Positions 1 through 8,998 of a stretch of 64,000 nucleotides of DNA are shown here, piece after piece. A model generated the notes under the pieces. It ran no database searches, was not told the DNA's origin, and saw only the letters and a list, made by a program, of their open reading frames with translations. Position 1 is the first letter of the stretch, and the number at the start of each line of letters is the position of its first letter. Source of the DNA: Desulfurobacteriaceae bacterium. Lineage in GTDB: Bacteria; Aquificota; Aquificia; Desulfurobacteriales; Desulfurobacteriaceae. The stretch is taken from positions 62,001 to 126,000 of the forward strand of contig JAMOTD010000009.1 of the NCBI GenBank assembly GCA_027068415.1, given 5' to 3'. Position numbers and translations under genes: made by a program.

Positions 1-843
1 GGAATCCACCCCAACGCCCTGATTAAGTTTGACGAAGTGGCCGAAAAAGAGCCCCTTCTGGCCCGGGAGATAGAGAAGAGAACAAAGGGCTACAAGAACA
101 AAAAGGCCTTTTACGTTGATAAACTTGCCTTCGGAATCGGGAAGATAGCGGCGGCCTTCTACCCGAAGCCGGTAATAGTGAGGTTCTCAGACTTCAAGTC
201 AAACGAGTACGCAAACCTCTTAGGTGGAAAGCTCTTTGAACCCAAGGAAGAGAACCCGATGCTCGGCTGGAGGGGAGCTTCAAGGTACTACTCCCCTCAG
301 TTCTCCGAGGCCTTCGGACTTGAGTGTACGGCGATAAAGAAGGTAAGAGAGGAGATGGGGCTTACCAACGTAATAGTTATGGTTCCCTTCTGCAGGACTC
401 CGGAAGAGGGTAGGAAAGTCCTTGAAATTATGGAAAAATACGGCCTAAAGAGAGGGGAAAAGGGACTTCAGGTTTACGTAATGTGTGAAATTCCCTCAAA
501 TGTCATTCTCTTTGAGGAGTTTGCAGAGTACTTTGACGGTTTCTCTATAGGCTCAAACGACCTTACCCAGCTAACGCTGGGAGTTGACAGGGACTCATCC
601 CTCGTTGCCCACATTTACGATGAGAGAAACGAAGCAGTCAAGTGGATGGTCTCAAGGGCAATTAAAGAGGGCAAAAGGGTTGGTAGAAAAGTGGGAATAT
701 GCGGACAGGCACCCTCCGACCATCCCGACTTTGCCCAGTTTATCGTTAAAGAGGGAATAGACTCAATCTCAATTAACCCAGACTCAATTCTTGAGGTGAT
801 AAGGGCGGTCTACGAGATAGAGAAAAAGTTGGGAATCCATTAA
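1..843 (+). CDS. ppsA: Phosphoenolpyruvate synthase, C-terminal part (5' end outside window)
   Basis: The reading frame is open from the first base and ends with TAA at 841-843, giving about 280 residues of the C-terminal TIM-barrel domain of PEP synthase (pyruvate, water dikinase), which makes PEP from pyruvate and ATP for gluconeogenesis. Seen: [11 protein letters not shown] at the start, [14 protein letters not shown], an RGASRYY segment, the [11 protein letters not shown] block with the substrate-binding Asn-Asp, and GICGQAPSD near the end carrying the catalytic Cys. The swivelling His domain and the ATP-grasp domain must lie upstream. The next gene starts 11 nt later on the same strand. 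Identification is confident; only the 5' end is missing. Confidence 0.95.
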   Translation, partial: GIHPNALIKFDEVAEKEPLLAREIEKRTKGYKNKKAFYVDKLAFGIGKIAAAFYPKPVIVRFSDFKSNEYANLLGGKLFEPKEENPMLGWRGASRYYSPQFSEAFGLECTAIKKVREEMGLTNVIVMVPFCRTPEEGRKVLEIMEKYGLKRGEKGLQVYVMCEIPSNVILFEEFAEYFDGFSIGSNDLTQLTLGVDRDSSLVAHIYDERNEAVKWMVSRAIKEGKRVGRKVGICGQAPSDHPDFAQFIVKEGIDSISINPDSILEVIRAVYEIEKKLGIH

Positions 844-854
844 AGGGATTAAGG

Positions 855-1886
855 ATGAAAGTTGCCTTTTTTGAGCTTGAAGGATGGGAAGAGCCGATAA
901 TCAGGAAAGAGCTTGAAGGAAGAGGCTTTGAGATAGTAAAGCTCAGCCGGGAGCCCCTTAAAGAGAGCGACCTTGACCAGATAAAGGACGTTGAAGCCCT
1001 CTCTATTTTTATCTACTCAAGGATTGACAGGGAAGTTTTTGAAAAGCTCCCGAAGTTAAGAATTATAACCACCCGCTCAACGGGCTTTGACCACATAGAT
1101 TTAGAAGAGGCTAAAAAAAGAGGGATAGCAGTTTGCAACGTCCCCGACTACGGAATGGAGACCGTTGCCGAGTACACCTTAATGCTGATTTTGGCACTCC
1201 TGAGGAAGTTAAGGACGACAATAGATAGAACCTGCAGGGGAGTCTTTACGAGGGAAGGATTAAGGGGAAGGGAGCTTGAGGGGAAAACGGTAGGAGTAAT
1301 AGGAACGGGGAGAATCGGCTCAAGGTTGATTAAGCTCCTTTCGGGGTTTGATGTAAAAGTTTTAGCCTACGACGTTAAACCGAAGGAGGAGCTGGTTGAG
1401 AAGTACGCGGTTGAGTACACCTCTCTGGAGGAGCTCCTAAAAAACTCCGACATAGTTACACTCCACGTCCCTTACCTTCCCTCAACCCACCACCTGATTA
1501 ACAGGGAGAACATAAGGCTTATGAAGAGGGGGAGCTACCTTATTAACACCTCAAGGGGAAGCGTAGTAGAGACGGAAGCAGTAGTTGAAGCCCTGAGAGA
1601 GGGGATTTTAGAAGGGGTAGCTCTTGATACATTTGAAGGGGAAGAGGTCTGGACGGAGGAGGAGCTGATAATTTTCAGGGGCGAAAAGGACGTTTCCCCC
1701 GAGGTTCTGAGGAAAGCAATTGAGAGCTTTGCCCTTACCCAGTTTGAGAATGTAATATTAACACCCCACAACGCTTACAACACTCAGGAGGCAATAAGGA
1801 GGATTTTAATGAAAACCCTTCAGAACCTCGTTGAGTTTAAAGAGAGGGGAGAGTGCAGATACCCGGTAGTAAAAACAAAAACCTAA
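855..1886 (+). CDS. D-2-hydroxyacid dehydrogenase (D-lactate dehydrogenase-like)
   Basis: A 343-residue NAD-dependent 2-hydroxyacid dehydrogenase. Seen: N-terminal substrate-domain TRSTGFDHID, the Rossmann motif VIGTGRIGS near residue 148, INTSRGSVV with the catalytic Arg, and TPHNAYNT with the catalytic His near residue 303. Length is normal for the D-lactate dehydrogenase branch (about 330-345). Known enzymes of this branch interconvert pyruvate and D-lactate or related 2-oxoacids; the true substrate cannot be read from sequence. It follows ppsA by 11 nt and precedes pgi by 10 nt, so these central-carbon genes are probably one transcript. Confidence 0.9.
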   Translation: MKVAFFELEGWEEPIIRKELEGRGFEIVKLSREPLKESDLDQIKDVEALSIFIYSRIDREVFEKLPKLRIITTRSTGFDHIDLEEAKKRGIAVCNVPDYGMETVAEYTLMLILALLRKLRTTIDRTCRGVFTREGLRGRELEGKTVGVIGTGRIGSRLIKLLSGFDVKVLAYDVKPKEELVEKYAVEYTSLEELLKNSDIVTLHVPYLPSTHHLINRENIRLMKRGSYLINTSRGSVVETEAVVEALREGILEGVALDTFEGEEVWTEEELIIFRGEKDVSPEVLRKAIESFALTQFENVILTPHNAYNTQEAIRRILMKTLQNLVEFKERGECRYPVVKTKT

Positions 1887-1896
1887 GGGAGGGGAA

Positions 1897-3090
1897 ATGG
1901 AGGTAATCTTCTCCGACAGCCTCATCAAGGAGGAGAAGTTAGAGGAGCTGATAGAAGAGGAAGGGCTGAGAGAACTGGTTAATGAAAGGGAGATGCCCTT
2001 TATAAAGCTGATAGGGAGAAAGGAGCTCAAAAGGTTAAAGGAAGAGGTTGAGAGGCTAAAGGAGAGGAGCTCCACCTTGGTGGTAGTAGGAATGGGAGGC
2101 TCCTCAAGGGGCGTAAAAGCGGTAGACGAAGCGATAGGGAAGAGGAGAGGGGAGCTCCTCTTTATAGACAACATAGACCCGGATTTAATAGTTAAAGTCT
2201 TAGAGCAGATTAACTGGGAAGAGAGCTCCTTCGCCTTTATAAGCAAGTCAGGGAGAACACTTGAAACAGTTGCCGCGCTGAACCTCATACTGGAAGAGCT
2301 CAAAAAAAGGGGAATTGAAGCTGGAAAGAGGTGCCTCTTTATCGGAGACGGAGGAAACTCCTTTAATGAGCTCTCAAAAAGGTACGGAGCTCCCTTTTTC
2401 CCCATACCCGAAGAGGTTGGCGGAAGGTTTTCCGTCTTTACGGCGGTAGGGCTCGTTCCCCTTCTCTTTGCAGGTTACAGGGTTGAAGAGTTTTTGGAAG
2501 GGGCAAAGGGGGTAGTAGAAAACCCTCTGAAAGCTTTAAAGCTCGCAGCTGCAAAGTACCTCCATTACGAAAAAGGAAGGAAAATCTCCGTAGTAATGCC
2601 CTACTCTTCCTACATGGGAGAGTTTACCGAGTGGTACGTTCAGCTGTGGGGGGAGTCTTTGGGAAAGGACGGAAAAGGCCAAACTCCCCTTAAAGCTGTG
2701 GGAACGGCCTCCCAGCACGCAATCCTCCAGCTCTTTGTAGACGGCCCCGACGACAAACTCTACCAGCTCTTTTTTGTTGAAGGGTACAGGAGAGACCCGA
2801 AACTTCCGAAAGAGGTCGAAATCCTGCCCTACCTCTCGGGAAAGAGGATATCGGAAGTGATGGAGGCAGAATTTATCGGAACCCTCCACGCCTTAAAGAG
2901 CAAAAGCAGGCCGGTAATTACGTTCAAACTCAAGGAGCTGAGCGAGAGGGAGATGGGAGAGCTGATGATGAGCTACCTCATAGGAGTGGTCGCAGCCGGA
3001 AAGCTTATGGGAGTTAACCCTTACGGCCAACCGGCTGTTGAGATAGGGAAGAGAGTGGCAAGAGAAATCCTTTCAAGTAGAAGGGGCTGA
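1897..3090 (+). CDS. pgi: Glucose-6-phosphate isomerase
   Basis: A 397-residue phosphoglucose isomerase interconverting glucose-6-phosphate and fructose-6-phosphate in the cytoplasm. Seen: VVGMGGSSRG (first phosphate-binding loop), FISKSGRTLET (SIS-domain phosphate loop), the family signature VGGRFSVFTAVG, and GTASQHAILQLFVDGP with the catalytic His. The protein is at the short end of the family, as in other deep-branching bacteria. An AAGGGAGGGG ribosome binding site precedes the ATG. It lies in the ppsA-dehydrogenase-pgi-fabD run. Confidence 0.95.
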   Translation: MEVIFSDSLIKEEKLEELIEEEGLRELVNEREMPFIKLIGRKELKRLKEEVERLKERSSTLVVVGMGGSSRGVKAVDEAIGKRRGELLFIDNIDPDLIVKVLEQINWEESSFAFISKSGRTLETVAALNLILEELKKRGIEAGKRCLFIGDGGNSFNELSKRYGAPFFPIPEEVGGRFSVFTAVGLVPLLFAGYRVEEFLEGAKGVVENPLKALKLAAAKYLHYEKGRKISVVMPYSSYMGEFTEWYVQLWGESLGKDGKGQTPLKAVGTASQHAILQLFVDGPDDKLYQLFFVEGYRRDPKLPKEVEILPYLSGKRISEVMEAEFIGTLHALKSKSRPVITFKLKELSEREMGELMMSYLIGVVAAGKLMGVNPYGQPAVEIGKRVAREILSSRRG

Positions 3091-3121
3091 TAAAATTGGC
3101 AAAAAAATGAGGAGGTTGAAA

Positions 3122-4045
3122 GTGGCAGTTGCTTTTGTATTTCCCGGTCAGGGCTCCCAGTACAGCAGAATGGGGAGGGAGCTCTACGAAACATTCTCCG
3201 AAGCAAAGGAGGTATTTGAGGAGGCCAACGAAGGGGCAAAGGTGGACATAAAGAGGCTCTGCTTTGAAGCTTCCGAGGAGGAGTTAACTCTGACTTACAA
3301 CGCCCAGCCGGCAATATTCACGGTAAGCATGGCCGTTTTAAGGGTCTTGAGGGCAAACGGCTTTAAGGAGGAGCCCCTCCTTGTTGCAGGCCACTCCCTC
3401 GGGGAGTTCTCGGCGGCGGGGGCTGCGGGGGTCTTCTCGGTTTCAGAGGGAGCTTTCTTAGTAAGGAAAAGGGGAGAGTTCATGCAGGAGGCCGTTCCGG
3501 TAGGGAAAGGAGGAATGAGTGCCGTTATCGGCCTTGCTGCAGAAAAGGTTGATGAGATTTTAAAGGAAATAAAGAGCGGTTTCGTTCAGGTGGCCAACTA
3601 CAACACCCCCGAGCAGACCGTAATTTCCGGAGAGATAGGGGCCCTTGAGGAGGCCGAGAGGAAGTTAAAGGAGGCGGGAGCAAAAAGGGTAATAAGACTT
3701 GCAGTCTCCGCTCCCTTTCACTCAAAACTGATGAAGCCCGCAGCAGAGAGGTTAAGGGAGTTGATGGAGGGGATGGAGTTTAAGAGGGCGGAAGTGCCGA
3801 TTCTCAACAACGCCGACGTTAAGCTGATAAAAGAGCCTGAGGAGGTTAAAGATTCCTTCTACAGACAGGTCTTCTCGCCGGTCAGGTGGGTTGAGGACGT
3901 TTTAAAAATGAAGGAGTTAGGGGTAAAGAGGGTTTACGAAATCGGCCCCAAGAACGTCCTAAAAGGGCTGATTAGGAAGATAGACAGAGGAATTGAAGTA
4001 ATAAACGTTGAGAAGCCCAAGGATATAGAAAAGGTTTTGGGGTAG
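3122..4045 (+). CDS. fabD: Malonyl-CoA:ACP transacylase
   Basis: Transfers malonyl groups from CoA to acyl carrier protein for fatty acid synthesis. Seen: FVFPGQGSQ at the N-terminus, GHSLGEFSA with the nucleophilic Ser, SAPFHSKLM with the catalytic His, and IGPKNVLKGL near the C-terminus. I start it at GTG 3122 rather than ATG 3107. AGGAGG at 3110-3115 lies inside the longer version and is exactly 6 nt before the GTG, while ATG 3107 has only a run of A before it. The GTG start gives 307 residues beginning MAVAFVFPGQG, the usual family N-terminus. Confidence 0.93.
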   Translation: MAVAFVFPGQGSQYSRMGRELYETFSEAKEVFEEANEGAKVDIKRLCFEASEEELTLTYNAQPAIFTVSMAVLRVLRANGFKEEPLLVAGHSLGEFSAAGAAGVFSVSEGAFLVRKRGEFMQEAVPVGKGGMSAVIGLAAEKVDEILKEIKSGFVQVANYNTPEQTVISGEIGALEEAERKLKEAGAKRVIRLAVSAPFHSKLMKPAAERLRELMEGMEFKRAEVPILNNADVKLIKEPEEVKDSFYRQVFSPVRWVEDVLKMKELGVKRVYEIGPKNVLKGLIRKIDRGIEVINVEKPKDIEKVLG

Positions 4046-4061
4046 GGGAACTCCCTACCCC
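4039..4061 (+). terminator. Stem-loop over the fabD stop codon (possible terminator, no U tract)
   Basis: GGGGTAGGG (4039-4047) pairs perfectly with CCCTACCCC (4053-4061) around a GAACT loop. The stem includes the fabD stop codon. It is followed by GGAAAAATT, not a T run, so it would be a poor intrinsic terminator. It may instead be a 3'-end stabilising hairpin. Confidence 0.4.
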
Positions 4062-4110
4062 GGAAAAATTAAAAGGATAGGTAAAAAGGAACTCGGAACT
4101 CTGTCCCCAC

Positions 4111-4190
4111 CTCGTAGAATTCTTTAAGTTGAAACTCAATTAAGCACTGCCCAAATCATAGATAACCAGCCCTTGTAGAATAGCTCAAAC
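4111..4190. repeat. Two imperfect CRISPR-repeat-like elements in the fabD-nrdJ gap
   Basis: The fabD-nrdJ gap (4046-4287) holds no plausible gene. Inside it, an element at 4111-4135 begins CTCGTAGAAT and ends GTTGAAAC, and a shorter relative at 4171-4190 begins CCTTGTAGAAT and ends CTCAAAC. The GTAGAAT cores are 61 nt apart and 35 nt separate the elements, which is repeat-spacer geometry. GTTGAAAC is a typical CRISPR repeat end. The second copy is about 6 nt shorter and only two copies exist, so chance is not excluded. Confidence 0.25.
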
Positions 4191-4287
4191 CCCTAATCTC
4201 CATAAAGCTCTGCTATCCTACCCTGTTTCTCTAATTTTCTAAGGGGTAGGGGTAGAATTGAGAGAAAGCCGCATCAAGGAGAGAGCA

Positions 4288-6015
4288 ATGGAGCCAAAAA
4301 TTCCCGAAAATGCTTATCCGATTTTGAAAGCAAGGTATCTGAGGCCGGGAGAGAGCCCGGGGGAGATGTTTGAGAGGGTCGCAAGGGCCGTCTCACAGGC
4401 GGAGCTCCTCTACGGTCCGGCCTCAAAGGCAAGGGAATGGGAGGAGAGGTTCTATGAAGTAATGTTTAACCTTGAGTTCCTCCCAAACTCTCCTACTTTG
4501 ATGAATGCCGGAACTCCGCTGGGGCAGCTTGCGGCCTGTTTCGTTCTGCCGATTGAGGACTCAATTGAGGAGATTTTTGACTCCCTCTCCCTCATGGCCA
4601 AAATCCAGAAGACCGGAGGGGGAACGGGTTTCTCTTTCAGCCACTTAAGACCCAAAGGAGACGTCGTAAAAACAACAAACGGCAAAGCCTCCGGACCGGT
4701 TTCCTTTATGAGGGTCTTTGACTGCACAACAGACTCAATAAAGCAAGGAGGAAAAAGGCGGGGAGCCAATATGGGAGTTCTCTCCTTAAACCACCCGGAC
4801 GTTGAGGAGTTTATAACCTGCAAGCTGGATAAGGAGAGCTTCCAGAACTTTAACATTTCGGTAGCCTGCCCCAACCACTTTTTTGAGGAGGTTAAGAGGG
4901 ACGGAGAGGTTGAGCTTATAAACCCGAGGGACGGAAAGGTCTGGAGAAGGGTAAAGGCGAGGGAGCTCTTTAACCTAATGGCACGGTCGGCCTGGGAGTC
5001 CGGAGACCCGGGAATCCTCTATATAGACGAGATAAACCGCCACAACCCCACTCCGGAGCTGGGAAGGATAGAGGCAACAAACCCTTGCGGGGAGGTACCC
5101 CTGCTCCCCTATGAGGAGTGCAACCTCGGTTCGATAAACCTCTCAAAGCTGGTGGAAGGGGGGCAGATTAACTGGGATAAGTTAAAGGAGCTGGTTGAGG
5201 TAGGAGTAAGGTTCCTTGACTGTGTAATTGACGTTAACAAGTACCCCGATGAAAGAATAGAGCGAATGGCAAAGGGGAACAGGAAGATAGGTTTGGGGGT
5301 AATGGGCTGGGCGGAGCTCCTGATAGCCCTGAAAATCCCCTACGATTCGGAGGAGGCCTTAAAACTGGCAGACAGGCTGATGGGCTTTATAAACAAAGTG
5401 GCCTTTGAAACCTCGTGTAAGCTGGCAGAGGAAAAGGGAAGCTTCCCCAACATAAAAAGGAGCATCTATAGGGGAAAGAAAGTTAGGAACGCAACAAGAA
5501 CCAGCATAGCCCCTACGGGAACTATAAGCATGATAGCCGGAACAACCCCCAGTATTGAACCACTCTTCGCAATAGCCTACATTAAGAGGGTCCTTGACGG
5601 AAGGCCGGTAATTCAAGTTGACCCCTTCTTCTTAAAGTACGCAGGAAGAATGTTAACCGAGGAGGAGCTCCTTAAAGTAATAAAAACGGGAAGTATCCGG
5701 GACTTGAAGGGAATTCCGGAAGAGATAAAGAGAGTTTTCGCAACCGCCCTTGACATCTCACCCCAGTGGCATGTAAAGGTTCAGGCGGTCTTCCAGAAAC
5801 ACGTAGATAACTCGGTTTCAAAAACGGTAAACATGAAAAAGGAGACAACGGTTGAAGAGGTTAAAAAAGTATTCATGTTGGGCTACAAACTGAAGTTAAA
5901 GGGAATTACAATTTTCAGACAGGGCTCAAAGAATGGGGTAATTGAGTTTGGCATAAAGGAGGGAATAAAACCCGAAGACCTGATAAAGTTTGCCCCCTGT
6001 AGCTGTGAAAGGTAG
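4288..6015 (+). CDS. nrdJ: Adenosylcobalamin-dependent (class II) ribonucleotide reductase
   Basis: Reduces ribonucleotides to deoxyribonucleotides using adenosylcobalamin as radical source, independent of oxygen. Seen: NSPTLMNAGT, AACFVLPIEDS with the redox Cys, TGGGTGFSFS, NPCGEVPLLPYEECNLGSIN with the active-site Cys and Glu, PTGTISMIAGTT, and a C-terminal Cys-Ser-Cys tail that would re-reduce the active site. I start it at ATG 4288 because AAGGAG at 4276-4281 is 6 nt upstream; a TTG at 4258 gives a longer but unsupported form. The product is 575 residues, short for the family and without a zinc-ribbon tail. No B12 riboswitch was recognised upstream. Confidence 0.93.
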   Translation: MEPKIPENAYPILKARYLRPGESPGEMFERVARAVSQAELLYGPASKAREWEERFYEVMFNLEFLPNSPTLMNAGTPLGQLAACFVLPIEDSIEEIFDSLSLMAKIQKTGGGTGFSFSHLRPKGDVVKTTNGKASGPVSFMRVFDCTTDSIKQGGKRRGANMGVLSLNHPDVEEFITCKLDKESFQNFNISVACPNHFFEEVKRDGEVELINPRDGKVWRRVKARELFNLMARSAWESGDPGILYIDEINRHNPTPELGRIEATNPCGEVPLLPYEECNLGSINLSKLVEGGQINWDKLKELVEVGVRFLDCVIDVNKYPDERIERMAKGNRKIGLGVMGWAELLIALKIPYDSEEALKLADRLMGFINKVAFETSCKLAEEKGSFPNIKRSIYRGKKVRNATRTSIAPTGTISMIAGTTPSIEPLFAIAYIKRVLDGRPVIQVDPFFLKYAGRMLTEEELLKVIKTGSIRDLKGIPEEIKRVFATALDISPQWHVKVQAVFQKHVDNSVSKTVNMKKETTVEEVKKVFMLGYKLKLKGITIFRQGSKNGVIEFGIKEGIKPEDLIKFAPCSCER

Positions 6016-6027
6016 GAGGTAGTGTTA

Positions 6028-7683
6028 ATGAAGAAAATTATAGGAACTGCTCTCTTAGCTCTATCGGTTATTTCCTGTGGAGGAGGCGGGAGCTCTACAA
6101 CAACCTACACCGTAAGCGGGAAGTTTGTTTCAAGCTACGTTGAAGGTCTGAAGGTGTGCACTCAGGAAAACTACTGTACAAAAACCGACGCCTACGGTAA
6201 TTTCACGGTTGAGAGCTCTACTCCCAAACCTACGCTCCTCTTCTACGCCGGAGGAGTAGAGCTTGGGGAGTACACCTTAAAAGAAAACCGGGAAACCATA
6301 ACTCCCTTTAAACTTACGGAAGACCCTCAGGCCGGGGACGCCCTTGCAAAGGTAATCCATGCCCTCGGAAATGACCCCGACGGAACTGCTGAGAAGATTG
6401 ATTTAGGGGAAATAACGGCCAGCGTAAGCCCTCAGGTAGATGCAATCCTAACGGCAATTGAGAACCGGGAGCCCTTCACTATAACAGTAAACAACTCCAA
6501 AAACGGCTCCTACGAAGTAAAGGTCTCCTTTGACTCAAACCAGCCTCAGGTTGAGCTCTGCGACAGTAATGACAACTGTACCACCGTAAACTACAGACAG
6601 TGGCTCGTACTAATCCTGATGGCAGCAGACAACAACCTCAACGACTACGCCCTTGACGACCTTAACGAAATGGCTCAAGTCACCTACAACCCTCAGGTAA
6701 AAGTGGTAGTAATGGCCGACCTCCTTGAGCAGAACGGAACGGTAATTGCCGAATCCGACGACAGCACAGGAGAGCTGAAAATTTCCCAAACCCCCGATGA
6801 GCCCAACACGGGCTCAGGCTACACGGTTAAAACGTTTATACAGGAGTACGAGGATAAGTACCCGGCCTCTAAAGTCGCCCTAATCCTGTGGGACCACGGA
6901 GAGGGTTGGCGGAGCACAAAAGCTGCTGCAGTGGACGAAACAAACGACAGTTACCTCTACATGTACAGGCTCGTTGACGCCCTAAAGGAGCTCTCAGAAA
7001 ACGGTTACAGGGTAGACCTGATAGGCTTTGACGAGTGCTTAATGGGAATGGTAGAGGTCTTTTACGACGTAGGCCAATTTGCTAAGGCGGTAGTTGCCTC
7101 CGAAGCTCTTGAGCCGGGAACCGGCTGGAACTACACGAGCCTGCTGGAAAGTCTCGTTAAGAACCCCTCTTTAGACCCCTACCAACTGGGAAAGCTCGTA
7201 GTTGACACCTACAAAGAGGCCTACTTAAGCCAGAGCGGCAAAACAATGATGGTACTCAGCAATCAAGAGATTAAACAACTTACGGATGCCGTAAACGGCC
7301 TCTACACAGAGCTGAGTGCCGATACCTTCCCCGACTTCCAACAGGCACGGGAGAACTCGGTAATAGTTCCCGACGACCAGAACGAAAGCCTCTATCACGT
7401 AGACCTTTACTCCTTCGCAAGCCAGCTTAAGGACTCATATCCCAAAGCAGAAGAGATAGTCTCGGTAATTGAAAATGCATATAAATTCTCAAGTGACCCT
7501 CAGCTCAAGGGTATCTCCATTTACTTCCCTCCCGACTCACAATCTGACAGCTCCTACCCCTGCTACCTCCTTGAAAGCCCGTCGTTAACAATTACTTGCT
7601 TCGGCGACCCCAACTACTACAACCCGTTTGCCGTTAACCTCTGGGACGAATTCCTTGATGAATACTACAGACTGGGGAAATAG
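6028..7683 (+). CDS. Clostripain-like (family C11) cysteine peptidase lipoprotein
   Basis: A 551-residue exported protein. The N-terminus is a lipoprotein signal peptide with lipobox SVISC and Cys at residue 17, followed by a Gly/Ser linker, so it is probably membrane-anchored outside the cytoplasm. Seen in the C11 domain: WLVLILMAADNNL, the catalytic His in ILWDHGEGW, and the catalytic Cys in GFDECLMGM. Clostripain relatives cut after basic residues, but the specificity here is unknown. The ATG at 6028 has AGGAGGT 7 nt upstream, overlapping the nrdJ stop; GTG 6022 is too close to that site to be the start. Confidence 0.85.
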   Translation: MKKIIGTALLALSVISCGGGGSSTTTYTVSGKFVSSYVEGLKVCTQENYCTKTDAYGNFTVESSTPKPTLLFYAGGVELGEYTLKENRETITPFKLTEDPQAGDALAKVIHALGNDPDGTAEKIDLGEITASVSPQVDAILTAIENREPFTITVNNSKNGSYEVKVSFDSNQPQVELCDSNDNCTTVNYRQWLVLILMAADNNLNDYALDDLNEMAQVTYNPQVKVVVMADLLEQNGTVIAESDDSTGELKISQTPDEPNTGSGYTVKTFIQEYEDKYPASKVALILWDHGEGWRSTKAAAVDETNDSYLYMYRLVDALKELSENGYRVDLIGFDECLMGMVEVFYDVGQFAKAVVASEALEPGTGWNYTSLLESLVKNPSLDPYQLGKLVVDTYKEAYLSQSGKTMMVLSNQEIKQLTDAVNGLYTELSADTFPDFQQARENSVIVPDDQNESLYHVDLYSFASQLKDSYPKAEEIVSVIENAYKFSSDPQLKGISIYFPPDSQSDSSYPCYLLESPSLTITCFGDPNYYNPFAVNLWDEFLDEYYRLGK

Positions 7684-8061
7684 ATGAAAGAGGAATTAAT
7701 CGCTATTATGGGAATAGTGCTCGGTTTCTCCTCCTGCGCTTCAGTTCAAGTAAACGGTGAGGCTAAGCTGAGGCTCATGAAGATTGGAAGCATAGAGAAA
7801 GAGTGCAAAAAGCTTGAGGGAAAAAGGGTTGTCATAAAGGCAAAGTACATGGGGTGGAGTTGCCCTGAGGAGTGCAAAAACCCGGGAATCACCCGCTCCG
7901 ACACCTGTTTTGTTGACGATAGCGGGTGCATTTACGCTTACGGTCTGGCAGGCCTTGACCCGATAACAGACAGGGGAAAGGAGTACACCGTTGAGGCAGA
8001 GGTTTTAAGGAAGGGAGAGACTTGCTACCTGAAGGTTTTAAAGAGAAATGAGGTTAGGTGA
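7684..8061 (+). CDS. Small lipoprotein of unknown function
   Basis: 125 residues, starting directly after the peptidase stop codon. The first 18 residues (ending GFSSC) look like a lipoprotein signal peptide, though two Glu near the start are unusual. An internal ATG at 7708 would give a shorter leader but has no well-placed ribosome binding site. The mature part is a Cys-rich small beta domain with the spacing of an OB-like fold (GKRVVIKAKYMG, then YTVEAEVL). No family is recognised. Its 3' end overlaps thiL by 14 nt. Coupling to the C11 peptidase suggests a shared envelope role. Confidence 0.65.
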   Translation: MKEELIAIMGIVLGFSSCASVQVNGEAKLRLMKIGSIEKECKKLEGKRVVIKAKYMGWSCPEECKNPGITRSDTCFVDDSGCIYAYGLAGLDPITDRGKEYTVEAEVLRKGETCYLKVLKRNEVR

Positions 8062-8998
8062 GTTTGAGCTGATAAGAAGGCTAATCAAGGAGCTCCCCCC
8101 TCCCTCAGAAAAAGTAGTAGTAGGCGTCGGGGACGACACGGCAGTGGTAAAGGCCGGGAGGGGCTACCGGCTCCTGACTACCGACGCCCTCGTTGAGGGA
8201 AGCCACTTTAAGAGAGCTTGGAAAGAGACGGTGGAGGAATTCTTTTTCCTCTTGGGCAAAAAGTTAGTAAACGTATGTGCCAGCGATGTGGCATCTATGG
8301 GGGGAGAGCCGAAAGTCGGCCTCATTAACTTGGGAGTTCCGCCCGACGGGAAGGAGGTAGAGCTCATAGAGCTCTACAGAGGAGTAGGAGAGGCGGCGAT
8401 GGAGCTGAAAGTGGACATAGTAGGAGGGGATACGGTCAAGTCGGGAACCCTCTTCTTTGACATGACCCTAATCGGAGAGAGCCCCTCCTATATGTTAAGG
8501 AGCTCTGCGAAGCCGGGAGAGCTCGTAGGGATAACCGGAACCGCCGGGGACAGCAGAGGGGGGCTGGAGCTCCTTGAAAGGGGTAGGTCGGAGCCCAAGT
8601 ACCTGATAGAGAGGTTTTTGAGCCCCAAAGCGCGGGTAAGAGAGGGAAGGGAAGCTTTAAAACTGGGAGTTAAGTGCGGAACCGACGTAAGCGATGGGCT
8701 CCTCTTTAACCTCGGAACGATTGCAGAGAGCTCAAAAGTGAGAATTGAGGTTGAGAGCTCCCTCATTCCCCTCTCACAGGAGCTAACTGAAACCTTCGGA
8801 AAGGAGAAAGCACTTGAGTTTGCCCTCTACGGGGGAGAGGACTACGAGCTTATAATAACCTTCCCCGAAAGGCTGATAAAAAAAGTTGAGGAGATAGGCT
8901 TTAAGGTAATAGGCGAAGTAAAGGAAGGGAGCGGAGTCTTCCTTGACGGCAGAAAAGTCAGAACAAAAGGGTACGACCACTTCAAGGAGGAAGAATGA
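8048..8998 (+). CDS. thiL: Thiamine-monophosphate kinase
   Basis: Phosphorylates thiamine monophosphate to the cofactor thiamine diphosphate. Seen: the N-terminal GVGDDTAVV metal/nucleotide motif, LLTTDALVEGSHF, ASDVASMGG, IVGGDTVKS and CGTDVSDGL, all typical of the PurM/ThiL fold. The 316-residue length is normal. The ATG lies inside the preceding lipoprotein gene and the stop overlaps the uppP start (ATGA), so translation of the three is coupled. No other thiamine genes are in the neighbourhood, apart from a possible YjbQ-like gene start at the window's far end. Confidence 0.93.
   Translation: MRLGEFELIRRLIKELPPPSEKVVVGVGDDTAVVKAGRGYRLLTTDALVEGSHFKRAWKETVEEFFFLLGKKLVNVCASDVASMGGEPKVGLINLGVPPDGKEVELIELYRGVGEAAMELKVDIVGGDTVKSGTLFFDMTLIGESPSYMLRSSAKPGELVGITGTAGDSRGGLELLERGRSEPKYLIERFLSPKARVREGREALKLGVKCGTDVSDGLLFNLGTIAESSKVRIEVESSLIPLSQELTETFGKEKALEFALYGGEDYELIITFPERLIKKVEEIGFKVIGEVKEGSGVFLDGRKVRTKGYDHFKEEE

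Noticed and set aside
1806-2405. 199-codon open frame antisense to pgi
   Set aside because: Ser/Leu-rich shadow of a clearly identified gene with all PGI motifs on the plus strand.
3107-3121. ATG 3107 as fabD start
   Set aside because: The ribosome binding site lies inside this extension and is spaced for GTG 3122.
4046-4287. Cobalamin riboswitch upstream of nrdJ
   Set aside because: No B12-box or long conserved fold could be recognised; GCACTGCC alone is not enough.
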